Part shown: positions 33,706 to 41,883 of the stretch, in pieces
How positions within the stretch are numbered: the stretch's first letter is position 1
Layout of the letters: the number at the start of each line of letters is the position of its first letter
Source: Solwaraspora sp. WMMD792
Lineage (GTDB): Bacteria; Actinomycetota; Actinomycetes; Mycobacteriales; Micromonosporaceae
Direction of reading: 5' to 3'
Assembly (NCBI RefSeq): GCF_029626105.1
Contig: NZ_JARUBH010000009.1
Coordinates: forward strand, 558,001 to 622,000
Length of the DNA stretch: 64,000 nt
Program-made: the position numbers and the translations under genes
The notes under the pieces: generated by a model
The model's database searches: none
What the model was told of the DNA's origin: nothing
Seen by the model: only the letters and a program-made list of their open reading frames with translations

Positions 33706-34791
33706 CTACCGCTGCGCGGCGGCCAGCGCCGCCCGGCGGTCCCCGACCGCCTTCGCCAGCCGCCCAAGGACCTGGGCGGTCTGGTCCCAACCCAGGCAGG
33801 CGTCGGTGATCGACTGTCCGTGCACCAGTTCCCTGGTCGGGTCCAGATCCTGCCGGCCGGCCACCAGGAACGACTCCAGCATCACCCCGACGATGCCCCG
33901 TTGCCCGGCGCCGAGCTGCCCGGCGACGTCCTCGACGACCAGCGGCTGCCGGCGGTGGTCCTTGCCGCTGTTGCCGTGGCTGGCGTCGATGACCAGCCGC
34001 TGCGGCAGTCCGGCGGCCCGCAGCAGGTCCAGCGCGGCGGCCACCGACTCGGCGTCGTAGTTGGGCTCACCGGCACCGCCGCGCAACACCAGATGGCAGT
34101 CGGCGTTGCCCCGGGTGTGCAGGATCGCCGGCGTCCCGGACATGTCGATGCCGGGGAAGACGTGCGGCACGGCGGCGGCCCGGATGGCGTCCACCGCGGT
34201 GGCGACGCTGCCGTCCGGGCGGTTCTTCATGCCGATCGGCATGGACAGCCCGGAGGACAGCTGCCGGTGGACCTGGCTCTCGACGGTGCGGGCGCCGATC
34301 GCCCCCCAGGCCACCGCGTCGGCGATGTACTGCGGGGTGATCGGGTCGAGGAACTCGCAGCCCACCGGCAGCCCGGCCCGCAGCACCTCGAGCAGTAGCG
34401 AGCGGGCGATCCGCAGCCCGGAGTTGACGTCCCCGGAGCCGTCCAGGCCCGGGTCGTTGATCAGACCTTTCCAGCCGACCGTCGACCGCGGCTTCTCGAA
34501 GTACACCCGCATCACGATCAACAGGTCGTCGGCGTGCCGTTCGGCGGCCGCGGCGAGCAGGTGCGCGTACTCAAGGGCGGCGGCCGGGTCGTGCACCGAA
34601 CATGGGCCGACCACGACCAGCAGCCGGTCGTCCTGTCCGTCGAGCACGCCGGCGACGGCTCGTCGGCCGTCCAGCACCCGCGCGGTGAGCTGGTCGTCGA
34701 GGGGCAGCTCGTGGTGCAGCAGGGCCGGGGTGGTGAGCGGGACGACCCGGTCGATGCGCTGATCGGCGACGCGTCCGATGGAGGTGCTCAT
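33706..34791 (-). CDS. 3-deoxy-7-phosphoheptulonate (DAHP) synthase, class I
   Basis: 361 residues of the AroF/AroG/AroH type, joining phosphoenolpyruvate and erythrose 4-phosphate in the first shikimate step. Motifs: LLVVVGPCSVHDPAAALEYA, RVYFEKPRSTVGWKGL, MKNRPDGS, ATAVDAIRAAAVPHVFPG and DASHGNSGKDH. Most actinobacteria rely on the unrelated class II enzyme, so a class I copy is often an extra one for special metabolism. ATG 34791 fits the family length. A candidate leader peptide and attenuator lie upstream. Confidence 0.93.
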   Translation of the reverse strand: MSTSIGRVADQRIDRVVPLTTPALLHHELPLDDQLTARVLDGRRAVAGVLDGQDDRLLVVVGPCSVHDPAAALEYAHLLAAAAERHADDLLIVMRVYFEKPRSTVGWKGLINDPGLDGSGDVNSGLRIARSLLLEVLRAGLPVGCEFLDPITPQYIADAVAWGAIGARTVESQVHRQLSSGLSMPIGMKNRPDGSVATAVDAIRAAAVPHVFPGIDMSGTPAILHTRGNADCHLVLRGGAGEPNYDAESVAAALDLLRAAGLPQRLVIDASHGNSGKDHRRQPLVVEDVAGQLGAGQRGIVGVMLESFLVAGRQDLDPTRELVHGQSITDACLGWDQTAQVLGRLAKAVGDRRAALAAAQR

Positions 34792-34867
34792 GTGGTGTCT
34801 GTTCCTTCCGCCAGTCTCCCTGGGGAGCCGGCGCCCCCAGCCGAGCCGGCTGCTCGTTGGCATACGA

Positions 34868-34897
34868 AAGGGCAGGGGCTCGATGCCCGCTGCCCTT
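34868..34897 (-). terminator. Candidate attenuator hairpin in DAHP synthase leader
   Basis: On the coding strand AAGGGCA/TGCCCTT (outer) and GGGC/GCCC (inner) make a stem-loop followed by TTTCGT, 77 bases before the DAHP synthase ATG. It follows the short aromatic-codon ORF at 34925-34984, as in transcription attenuation. Confidence 0.5.
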
Positions 34898-34924
34898 GGC
34901 CGGCTCTGGTGGGGTGACGTCAGG

Positions 34925-34984
34925 TCAAGGCTGAGCCACCGGCACCAGGGCCGGCTGCCTAAACCATCGATACGTGCGCACCAC
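34925..34984 (-). CDS. Candidate leader peptide with Tyr-Arg-Trp-Phe
   Basis: A 19-codon ORF from GTG 34984 reads VVRTYRWFRQP and ends at TGA 34925-34927. Three aromatic codons within four, just upstream of a terminator-like hairpin and the enzyme that opens aromatic amino acid synthesis, suggest ribosome-sensed attenuation. No clear ribosome-binding site is seen, so this stays a proposal. Confidence 0.4.
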   Translation of the reverse strand: MVRTYRWFRQPALVPVAQP

Positions 34985-35155
34985 GACGCACACTGTACCG
35001 GATCAGCCGCTGAGCGCCACCCCGGCCGGGGCCGGCAGTCGGGTGCCACCACCGGACTTCGGCCGGTTCTCGCCGTCTGTTAACCACGACCGGCATCCGT
35101 GGCCACCAGCGACACCTAGCTTCATCGATTGCCACAAGCATCGATGGAGGTCGAG

Positions 35156-36310
35156 ATGGATCGTCGTAGCGTACTGCGTGCCACGGTGGTCGGCGCTGGT
35201 GCCGCCGCCTTCTCCGGCAGTCTCTGGACCGGCGCCTTCGCCGCACCTGCGCAACCCGGCGCCGGCCCGTACGGGCCACCCGGCAGCCCCGACGCCAACG
35301 GCATCGCGCTACCCGCCGGCTTCACCAGCCGGATCGTGGCCCGGTCCCGGCAGCGGGTCGGCGACACCTCGTACGTCTGGCACGACGCGCCGGACGGCGG
35401 TGCCTGCTTCGCCGCCGGGACCGGCTGGGTGTACGTCTCCAACTCGGAGATCTCCCGTACCGGCGGTGCCTCGGCGATCCGGTTCGACGCCAGCGGCGAC
35501 GTCGTCTCGGCGTACCGGATCCTGGCGGACACCAACCGCAACTGCGCCGGTGGCGCCATGCCCTGGGGCACCTGGCTCTCCTGCGAGGAGGTGGCCCGCG
35601 GGTACGTCTACGAGACGTACCCGCTCGGCGGCACCGGCGCGGTCCGGCGCCCGGCGATGGGCCGGTTCTGCCACGAGGCCGCCGCCGCCGACCCGGTCCG
35701 CGGCGTGATCTACCTGACCGAGGACGAGAGCAACGGCTGCTTCTACCGGTTCCGGCCGGACACCTGGGGCGACCTGTCCACCGGCACCCTGGAGGTGCTG
35801 GTGGCCGGCAGCGGCACCAGCGGGCCGGTCAGCTGGGCCCGGGTGCCGGACCCGGACGGCGGCCCGATCGCCACCCGCTTCCAGGTCTCCGGCGCGAAAC
35901 GGTTCAACGGCGGCGAAGGATGCCACTACGCCGACGGCGTCTGCTGGTTCACCACCAAGGGCGACAACCGGGTCTGGGCGTACGACGCGGTCGGCCAGCG
36001 GATCGATCTGGCCTACGACGACTCGCTGGTCTCCGGCACCCCGCCGCTGACCGGCGTCGACAACATCGTCGGTACGCCGGGCGGTGATCTGTACGTCGCC
36101 GAGGACGGCGGCAACATGGAGATCTGCCTGATCACCCCGGACGGGCGGATCGCGCCGTTCCTGCGGATCAGCGGCCAGTCGTCGTCGGAGATCTGCGGTC
36201 CGGCGTTCTCCCCGGACGGCGGTCGGCTGTACTTTTCGTCGCAGCGTGGCACCTCAGGTGCGTCCTCCGGCGGCATCACCTACGAGGTACGCGGCCCGTT
36301 CCGCTCCTGA
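35156..36310 (+). CDS. PhoX/DUF839 family secreted protein (Tat substrate)
   Basis: 384 residues. A twin-arginine signal MDRRSVLRATVVGAGAAAF opens the protein, followed by a beta-propeller of the DUF839/PhoX type (HDAPDGGACFAAGTGWVYVS, YLTEDESNGCFYRFRPDTWG, NGGEGCHYADG, CWFTTKGDNRVWAYD, NIVGTPGGDLYVAEDGGN, EICGPAFSPDGGRLYFSSQR). PhoX relatives are calcium/iron alkaline phosphatases; short members such as this may lack activity. ATG 35156 has GGAGG five bases upstream. Confidence 0.88.
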   Translation: MDRRSVLRATVVGAGAAAFSGSLWTGAFAAPAQPGAGPYGPPGSPDANGIALPAGFTSRIVARSRQRVGDTSYVWHDAPDGGACFAAGTGWVYVSNSEISRTGGASAIRFDASGDVVSAYRILADTNRNCAGGAMPWGTWLSCEEVARGYVYETYPLGGTGAVRRPAMGRFCHEAAAADPVRGVIYLTEDESNGCFYRFRPDTWGDLSTGTLEVLVAGSGTSGPVSWARVPDPDGGPIATRFQVSGAKRFNGGEGCHYADGVCWFTTKGDNRVWAYDAVGQRIDLAYDDSLVSGTPPLTGVDNIVGTPGGDLYVAEDGGNMEICLITPDGRIAPFLRISGQSSSEICGPAFSPDGGRLYFSSQRGTSGASSGGITYEVRGPFRS

Positions 36311-36327
36311 CCTACGTGGAGGGCGAC

Positions 36328-36612
36328 ATGCATGACTCGGCCGCCGCCCGGGTAATCCCTCGGCCCATGAACACTGACACCGACGACGACCCGTTCACCG
36401 GCCCACCACCACCGGGCGCCGCCACCACAGGTCAGGCGGCAGCCGACGGCGAAGCCGAGGCGGAGCGGATCGAATCGCGCGCCGGTCACCTGCTGCCGGA
36501 GGAGGAGGCGGCCGGCAGCGACGACCCGGTGCGTCAGGCCGCAGCCATCCTGGACGACTCCGACCGGCGCGAGCAGCCGCGTCCGCAGTCGGGCAGCGAG
36601 CCGCCCGGCTGA
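36328..36612 (+). CDS. Small disordered hypothetical protein
   Basis: 94 residues from ATG 36328, five bases after GGAGGG. It is Pro/Asp/Glu-rich with one conserved-looking stretch, LLPEEEAAGSDDPVRQAAA then ILDDSDRRE, seen in many small actinobacterial proteins of unknown role. It follows the PhoX-like gene by 17 bases and is probably co-transcribed. Confidence 0.65.
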   Translation: MHDSAAARVIPRPMNTDTDDDPFTGPPPPGAATTGQAAADGEAEAERIESRAGHLLPEEEAAGSDDPVRQAAAILDDSDRREQPRPQSGSEPPG

Positions 36613-36737
36613 CCCCGATGGCGCCGGCCGACCTTTGCCGGCAACGGTCAAGCCATTGACGGCAACGGCCAACCCTCGACGGCACCCGGCCGGCCCGGTG
36701 CGGCCGGCCGGGGCCCCGATCGGATAACGTCGGTCGC

Positions 36738-38030
36738 ATGTCGCCCAACGGGTACCCCTGGCCGATCGAGACCACCCGGCTGGACAACGGCCTGCGGGTC
36801 GTCGTCAGCCCCGACTCCAGCGCGCCGGTGGTCGCGGTCAATCTCTGGTACGACGTGGGCTCGCGTCACGAGCCCTCCGGCCGGACCGGATTCGCCCATC
36901 TTTTCGAGCACCTGATGTTCGAGGGATCGGTCAACGTCGCCAAGACCGAGCACATGAAGTTGGTGCAGGGCGCGGGCGGCTCGCTCAACGCCACCACCAA
37001 CCCGGACCGGACCAACTACTTCGAAACCGTCCCCGCCGAGCATCTGGCCCTCGCGTTGTGGCTGGAAGCCGACCGGATGGGCGGCCTGGTGCCGGCGCTG
37101 ACCCAGGAGACGCTGGACAACCAGCGCGAGGTGGTCAAGAACGAGCGGCGGCAGCGCTACGACAACGTGCCGTACGGCGACGCCTGGCTACGGCTGCTGC
37201 CGCTGCTCTACCCGCCGGGGCACCCGTACCACCACGCCACGATCGGCTCGATGGACGACCTCAACGCCGCCGATCTGGCCACCTTCCAGGCGTTCCACGA
37301 GATGTACTACGCGCCGAACAACGCGGTGCTGACCGTGGTCGGCGACACCGACGCCGACGAGGTGTTCAGCCTGGCCGACAAGTACTTCGGTGGGATCGCC
37401 GCGCGGGTCGACATCCCGCCGGCACCGGACGGGCGTACGCCGGCGCCACTGGCCGGCCCGGTGACCGAGACGGTCACCACCGACGTACCGGCCGCCCGGC
37501 ACTACTTCACCTACCGCACCCACCCGTTCGGAACCCCGGCGTACGACGTGGCGACCGTGCTCGGCACCGTGCTGGGCAGCGGCCGGGGCAGCCGGCTCTA
37601 CCAACGGCTGGCCGACGGCGCCCGGATCGCGCAGCCCGACTACCTGGGTGCGTACGGTGTCGACCTGGCGCACGCGCCCGCACCGCTGATCATCACCGCG
37701 ACCGCCCAGCCGACGGTGACCGCCGAGCGGCTCGCCGACGGCCTGATCGAGGTGCTCGACGAGGTGGCCCGCGACGGCGTCACCGACGCGGAGGTCGACC
37801 GGGCCAAGGCGCTGCTCACCACGGGCTGGTGGCGTCAGGTCGCCAGCTTCGAGGGCCGGGCCGACACCCTCGGCCGCTACGCCACCCAGTTCGGTGACCC
37901 GGCCCGCGCCGGGGACCGGCTGCCGGGCTGGCAGGCGGTCACCACCGAGGCGGTCAACGACGAGGCCGCACGCCTGTTGCGGCCGGACAATCGGGTCCAG
38001 CTCAGCTATCTGCCGGAGGGCGACCAGTGA
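36738..38030 (+). CDS. M16 family zinc metallopeptidase, catalytic subunit
   Basis: 430 residues. The inverted zinc motif HLFEH is at residues 54-58, with the distal Glu in TLDNQREVVKNERRQRYD and the second half-domain (VTETVTTDVPAARHYFTYRT onward). M16B enzymes act as pairs of a catalytic and a non-catalytic chain forming a clam shell that degrades short peptides. The next gene, overlapping by four bases, is the second chain. Confidence 0.93.
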   Translation: MSPNGYPWPIETTRLDNGLRVVVSPDSSAPVVAVNLWYDVGSRHEPSGRTGFAHLFEHLMFEGSVNVAKTEHMKLVQGAGGSLNATTNPDRTNYFETVPAEHLALALWLEADRMGGLVPALTQETLDNQREVVKNERRQRYDNVPYGDAWLRLLPLLYPPGHPYHHATIGSMDDLNAADLATFQAFHEMYYAPNNAVLTVVGDTDADEVFSLADKYFGGIAARVDIPPAPDGRTPAPLAGPVTETVTTDVPAARHYFTYRTHPFGTPAYDVATVLGTVLGSGRGSRLYQRLADGARIAQPDYLGAYGVDLAHAPAPLIITATAQPTVTAERLADGLIEVLDEVARDGVTDAEVDRAKALLTTGWWRQVASFEGRADTLGRYATQFGDPARAGDRLPGWQAVTTEAVNDEAARLLRPDNRVQLSYLPEGDQ

Positions 38031-39370
38031 CGATCATCGCGCAGCGTCCCGGACCGGGCGCCGCCCGGCCGTACCGTTTCCCGGACGTGGTCCGGCGCAG
38101 CGTGGCCGGCGGCGAGATCGTCGCCGCCCACCTGCCCGGCCACCGGCTGGCGGTGGCGACCCTGCTGCTGGACGCCGGCGCCGGCCGGGAACCGGTCGGC
38201 CGGGAAGGGCTGGCCGGAGTGCTCGCCAAGGCTCTCGAAGAGGGCACCGAGACCCGGGACTCGGCCGCGTACGCCCTGGTCCTGGAGGGTCTCGGCACCG
38301 AGTTGTCTCTCTCCGCCGACTGGGACTCGTTCCGGGTCGGCGTGCAGGTCAGCACCGACCGGCTCGGCGCGGCCGTCGAACTGCTCACCGAGGCGGTCCG
38401 CACCCCCCGCCTGGATCCGTCCGATGTCGAGCGGGTCCGCGACGACGAGGCGACCGCGCTGCGGATGTACTGGGCCAACCCGGGGCCGCGGGCCGAAGCC
38501 GCGCTGCGCGCCGACCTGTTCGGTGCCGACCAGCGGCACGGCCGGCCGATGGGCGGCGACCCCGACTCGGTGGCGGCGGTGACGGTGGCGGACGTCGTCG
38601 ACTTCCACCGTGCGTGGTTCACCCGGCCCGGAACCCTGCTGGTCGCCGGCGATCTGGACCTGATCGACCTGGACGCGCTCGGCGTGGCCGCCTTCGCCGG
38701 GGCGACCGGCTCGCCGTCACAGCCCGGACCACCGCTGCCGGTCAGTTTGCGGGACCATCGGCGGATCATCCTGGTCGACCGGCCCGGCGCGGTGCAGTCC
38801 ACGCTGCGGCTCGGCCATCCGGCCCCGCACCGGGCCCACCCCGACTACGTGCCGATGACCCTGGCCAGCACCGTCCTCGGTGGAGCCTTCACGTCGCGGC
38901 TCAACCACCTGATCCGCGAGGTACGCGGCTACACGTACGGCATCCGGTCGGACTTCGGGATGTCCCGCCGGTTCGGTCGTTTCGCGGTCAGTTCCAGTGT
39001 GCAGACCGGGGTCACCGCGCCCGCCCTGATCGACTCGGTCGGTGAGGTGTCCCGTACCCAGGCCGACGGGGTGACCGAGGAGGAGCTGGCGGTGGCTCGG
39101 TCCTGGCGGGCCGGCCAGCTCTCGGTCGAGCTGCAGACCCCGCCGGCGATCGCCAGCGCCCTGGCGACGCTGGTCGTGCACGGGCTGCCCGACGACTACC
39201 ACGCCCGGCTGCGCGACGAGCTGCTGTCGGCGACGGTCGAGCAGGTCTCCGCCGCCGCCGCCACCCACCTGCAGGCCGAAGGGCTGACCCTGGTGGTGGA
39301 GGGCGATGCGGCCAAGATCCGCGACGAACTGACCGCCTCCGGCCTGGGGGAGCTGCACGACGCCGACTGA
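38027..39370 (+). CDS. M16 family peptidase, non-catalytic partner subunit
   Basis: 447 residues with the M16 fold, but at the place of HxxEH it reads LAGVLAKALEEGTETRD, so zinc binding is lost. The substrate-binding arginine-tyrosine pair of the second half is kept in LNHLIREVRGYTYGIRSDFG. It therefore should serve as the R/Y-motif partner of the upstream enzyme. ATGA overlap couples their translation in equal amounts. Confidence 0.92.
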   Translation: MTIIAQRPGPGAARPYRFPDVVRRSVAGGEIVAAHLPGHRLAVATLLLDAGAGREPVGREGLAGVLAKALEEGTETRDSAAYALVLEGLGTELSLSADWDSFRVGVQVSTDRLGAAVELLTEAVRTPRLDPSDVERVRDDEATALRMYWANPGPRAEAALRADLFGADQRHGRPMGGDPDSVAAVTVADVVDFHRAWFTRPGTLLVAGDLDLIDLDALGVAAFAGATGSPSQPGPPLPVSLRDHRRIILVDRPGAVQSTLRLGHPAPHRAHPDYVPMTLASTVLGGAFTSRLNHLIREVRGYTYGIRSDFGMSRRFGRFAVSSSVQTGVTAPALIDSVGEVSRTQADGVTEEELAVARSWRAGQLSVELQTPPAIASALATLVVHGLPDDYHARLRDELLSATVEQVSAAAATHLQAEGLTLVVEGDAAKIRDELTASGLGELHDAD

Positions 39371-39396
39371 TCCGCACCGGGCCCGGGGTGTCGGGC

Positions 39397-40461
39397 TCAG
39401 CGCCGTCGCAGCAGGCGCAGGGTGCGGAGCAGGTGCACGCCCGCGTACCAGGCCGACCCGAGGCCGCCCGGCAGCGCGATGCCGTACGCCGCCCAGTAGT
39501 GGCCCTCAGCGGACCAGGCCAGGAATGCGCTGACCGCGAGGCTGAGCCCGGCGAGGCTGCCGATCAGCATGGCGGGTGCGGTGCGCCAGAACGGTACGCG
39601 TCGCTGCGGTTCGTGGTCGGCGAGCTCCCGGGCGTACTCCTCGACCGGACCGAACTCGCTGTCCGGGGTGGTGCCCTGAGCCGCAGCAAGGTGGTCGCGG
39701 GCCTGCCGGGCCAGCTCGCCGGCCCGCGCGGGGGTGAGGTCGTAGCGGCCGACCAGCAGGCCGGTGAGCCGGCGGAACCACGCGTCCAGGTCCCTGTCGT
39801 CGTTGTCGCGCCCCGCCGTACCCGGGGTGGGCGGGGTGTGCTCGATCGGCTGGCGCGGCTTCTTCGGCCCGCGCAGTTGCCACAGCAGCACCAGCAGTGA
39901 CACCGCAGCGACCGCGAGAGCCGGGACGGGGAACACCGGCTCGCGGGGCAGCGCGAAGAATGCCGTCACGGCGAGCCCGGCCAGCAGCGCGACCAGGGCG
40001 AACGACGCGGTGGCCAGCCGTGGCCGGCCGGCGGCGCGCAGCGCGCCCGGTACGCCGCGGACGACGAACACCGCCAGGCCGAGGAAGGCCATCCCGGTCA
40101 GCGCCGCTGGGGTCGCGGAGAGGGTGAGGGTCCGCTCCAGCGCCGCGTAGAACAGCGAGCCGACGACCCCGGCCAGCGCCAGGGTGAACAGACCGCCGGA
40201 CAGGTGGTCGCCCGGGGTGTAGCCGTCCCGGTCCGGATTGTCGCGCAGGTGCGCCGGCTGCTCCGCCGCCGCGACCATGGCGAACTCCTCAGGGGATCCG
40301 AACGCGTCGTACGGGCTCTGCCCGGTGTACGCGCAGTGTGCCTGCACGTCGGCGATGATCGGGTTCGCCAGGTGGTACCCGACGCCCCGGTCGCTCAGCG
40401 CGAGCCGGGCGGGTAGTTCCCACCGCTCGAAGGGTTCCGTCGTCGCGGTTGGTTCCGTCAT
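39397..40461 (-). CDS. Membrane protein with two HAAS-like domains
   Basis: 354 residues. Residues 12-75 (LPARLALSDRGVGYHLANPI, DVQAHCAYTGQSPYDAFGSP) and 225-290 (LDAWFRRLTGLLVGRYDLTP, ARDHLAAAQGTTPDSEFGPV, EEYARELADHE) both look like HAAS/DUF1700-type helical signalling domains. Between and after them are two to four membrane helices each. Such proteins are the usual partners of PadR regulators, and here the PadR gene overlaps it by four bases. Molecular role unknown. Confidence 0.8.
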   Translation of the reverse strand: MTEPTATTEPFERWELPARLALSDRGVGYHLANPIIADVQAHCAYTGQSPYDAFGSPEEFAMVAAAEQPAHLRDNPDRDGYTPGDHLSGGLFTLALAGVVGSLFYAALERTLTLSATPAALTGMAFLGLAVFVVRGVPGALRAAGRPRLATASFALVALLAGLAVTAFFALPREPVFPVPALAVAAVSLLVLLWQLRGPKKPRQPIEHTPPTPGTAGRDNDDRDLDAWFRRLTGLLVGRYDLTPARAGELARQARDHLAAAQGTTPDSEFGPVEEYARELADHEPQRRVPFWRTAPAMLIGSLAGLSLAVSAFLAWSAEGHYWAAYGIALPGGLGSAWYAGVHLLRTLRLLRRR

Positions 40462-40877
40462 GTCGGTCGTCCTCCCCGGCCGCTGTCCTGCGTCAGGTGT
40501 TGCTGGTCGTCCTCGCTGCCGTCGCCGCCGTTGTCGCCGTTGTCGGTCGCCGTGAGCAGCCACTCGAACGCGTCGGTGAACTCGGCCCATCGGGTGCGTT
40601 CGTCCGCCAGCCGTCGTCGGCCGGCCTCGGTGATCGAGTAGACCTTCCGGCCCGGGCCACCTTCGCCCGGCAGCCAGTCGGAGCGCACCGCCGATTCGGA
40701 CTCCAGCCGGTTCAGCACCGGATAGAGCGCGCCACCGCGGATCGGGCCGAGCCCGAACTCGGCCAGCCGCTGTGCCAGCGCGTATCCGTGCCGGTCGCCT
40801 TCGGTGAGCGCGGCCATGATCGCCAAGCCGAGTCCGGCCCGGATCCAGTTCGCGGCCGGATCGGTCGCGCCGCCCAT
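40458..40877 (-). CDS. PadR-family transcriptional regulator
   Basis: 139 residues from ATG 40877, six bases after GGGAGG. The PadR winged helix covers about 10-95: LGLAIMAALTEGDRHGYALA, FGLGPIRGGALYPVLNRLES and GRKVYSITEAGRRRLADER. The Asp/Gly-rich tail is disordered. It should repress its own operon with the HAAS protein. GACTAG repeats upstream are candidate sites. Confidence 0.92.
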   Translation of the reverse strand: MGGATDPAANWIRAGLGLAIMAALTEGDRHGYALAQRLAEFGLGPIRGGALYPVLNRLESESAVRSDWLPGEGGPGRKVYSITEAGRRRLADERTRWAEFTDAFEWLLTATDNGDNGGDGSEDDQQHLTQDSGRGGRPT

Positions 40878-40895
40878 CGCGCACCTCCCTGCTCT

Positions 40896-40950
40896 GACTA
40901 GTCCGCAGCCGGATGTAAGTCGCTTCTCGACTAGTTGCATCTCAGACTAG
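40896..40950. promoter_or_regulatory. Three GACTAG repeats upstream of padR
   Basis: GACTAG occurs at 40896 (as the palindrome GACTAGTC), 40929 and 40945, directly before the PadR ATG at 40877. This clustering suggests the autoregulatory operator. Confidence 0.5.
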
Positions 40951-41031
40951 CTCGCCTTTGCAACTGCCCGCAACCGCCAGCCACCCGAGCCCACGCCCCC
41001 CGGGCACCCACCCCCCGGGCCGCGCCCACCC

Positions 41032-41084
41032 CGCGATCTAGAAGGATCTGGCCGGTATATCGACCACGATCCTTCTAGATCGCG
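41032..41084. repeat. 17-bp perfect inverted repeat in a divergent promoter region
   Basis: CGCGATCTAGAAGGATC (41032-41048) and its exact reverse complement (41068-41084) flank a 19-base centre. It lies upstream of both neighbouring genes, so it is not at a gene end as terminators are. Confidence 0.8.
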
Positions 41085-41136
41085 TCCGTCAGGTCCGCGC
41101 GGCCCGTCTGGTATGTCCGGTTAGGTAGTTAACGTG

Positions 41137-41165
41137 TTGGCTTTCCTGTCGGGGCGTCCTATGGT
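41137..41165 (+). promoter_or_regulatory. Promoter for leaderless uORF before the TraR gene
   Basis: TTGGCT (41137-41142), 17-bp spacer and TATGGT (41160-41165). Transcription should begin close to 41172, which is the A of an ATG. Confidence 0.5.
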
Positions 41166-41171
41166 TGCCGG

Positions 41172-41441
41172 ATGATCACTCCTGCGCAGCGCGACGGAGC
41201 CGTGACTGTCACGGCTCCGATCGGCGTGGGCATCGGCGTGCCGGGCGTCGTGGTGCCGGATGCCGTGGTGTGGGACGTCGTGGTGCCGGGCATCGTGGTG
41301 CCGGGTGCCGGCGTGCCCCGCGCCGCCGGCCGGCCGGGCCTGCCGCGCCCCACCGGCCGGGGTCCTCCGGACGGCCGTCGCACCATCACGACGACGGCCA
41401 CCAGGGGCGAAGCGGACCAGCTTCGGCCCTTTTTCTATTGA
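41172..41441 (+). CDS. Candidate leader ORF upstream of the TraR/DksA gene
   Basis: An 89-codon ORF beginning MITPAQRDGAVTVTAP, then a Val/Gly/Pro repeat coded by an imperfect GTGGTGCCG tandem repeat (GVVVPDAVVWDVVVPGIVV), and ending LRPFFY. Its ATG is at the predicted transcription start (leaderless). Its last codons lie inside an intrinsic terminator, and PFFY is the reading of the T-tract. This is the layout of regulatory leader peptides, where translation to the end opens the terminator. A hairpin at 41195-41219 lies near the 5' end. It may not be a stable protein. Confidence 0.5.
   Translation: MITPAQRDGAVTVTAPIGVGIGVPGVVVPDAVVWDVVVPGIVVPGAGVPRAAGRPGLPRPTGRGPPDGRRTITTTATRGEADQLRPFFY
41405..41434 (+). 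terminator. Intrinsic terminator overlapping the leader ORF end
   Basis: GGGCGAAGC pairs with GCTTCGGCCC (one bulged G) around a 6-base loop, followed by five T (41430-41434). It is 18 bases before the TraR-gene ATG, so it must be read through for that gene to be expressed from the upstream promoter. Confidence 0.75.
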
Positions 41442-41451
41442 GGGGGACCCG

Positions 41452-41763
41452 ATGGGCACCGAACTGCACGGCACCCGCGGCAACGAATGGATCGAACAGG
41501 TGCGGGTGAAACTGGCCGAGCAGTTGGACACGCACCGGGCGCAGCTGACCGAACTCACCGCCGACACCGGTGACCCAGGCGAAGCGCACACCCGGGCCGC
41601 GCTGGTCGTCGCCGCCCGGCGCGGCTACGACCAGACCGTCGAGGCGCTGAACCGGATCGCCGCTGGCCGCTACGGCCGCTGCGACAGATGCGGTGGCGAC
41701 ATCCTCCGGGAACGGCTGGAGATCCTGCCGCACGCGCGGTACTGCGTACCCTGCACGCGCTGA
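41452..41763 (+). CDS. TraR/DksA-type C4 zinc-finger protein
   Basis: 103 residues from ATG 41452 behind GAGGGGGA. A helical coiled-coil half (EWIEQVRVKLAEQLDTHRAQ, LVVAARRGYDQTVEALNRIA) precedes the C4 zinc finger CDRCGGDI...RYCVPC. DksA-family proteins enter the RNA polymerase secondary channel and adjust transcription; CarD/DksA-like actinobacterial members are less well known. It lies immediately after the terminator described and is followed by another terminator, so it is a single-gene unit. Confidence 0.88.
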   Translation: MGTELHGTRGNEWIEQVRVKLAEQLDTHRAQLTELTADTGDPGEAHTRAALVVAARRGYDQTVEALNRIAAGRYGRCDRCGGDILRERLEILPHARYCVPCTR

Positions 41764-41770
41764 CCGCGAC

Positions 41771-41807
41771 TTGCCCGCCTACCGACTCGCGGTCGGTAGG
41801 CGGGCAA
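41771..41807 (+). terminator. Terminator after the TraR/DksA-type gene
   Basis: A perfect 16-bp stem (41771-41786 with 41792-41807) and 5-base loop lie eight bases after the stop codon, ending in CAAATA. Confidence 0.85.
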
Positions 41808-41883
41808 ATACATTCGAACCCGCGACGGTGTGTTGTCCGTTGTACCCGGGTGTCCGCAATGTGCCGCAGAGAGGCGAGCGCTG

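Noticed and set aside
36630-36690. Further gene-end echo after the gene ending at 36612
   Set aside because: CGGCAACGG-CAA repeats are present but begin about 25 bases after the stop and do not copy it, so it was not counted.
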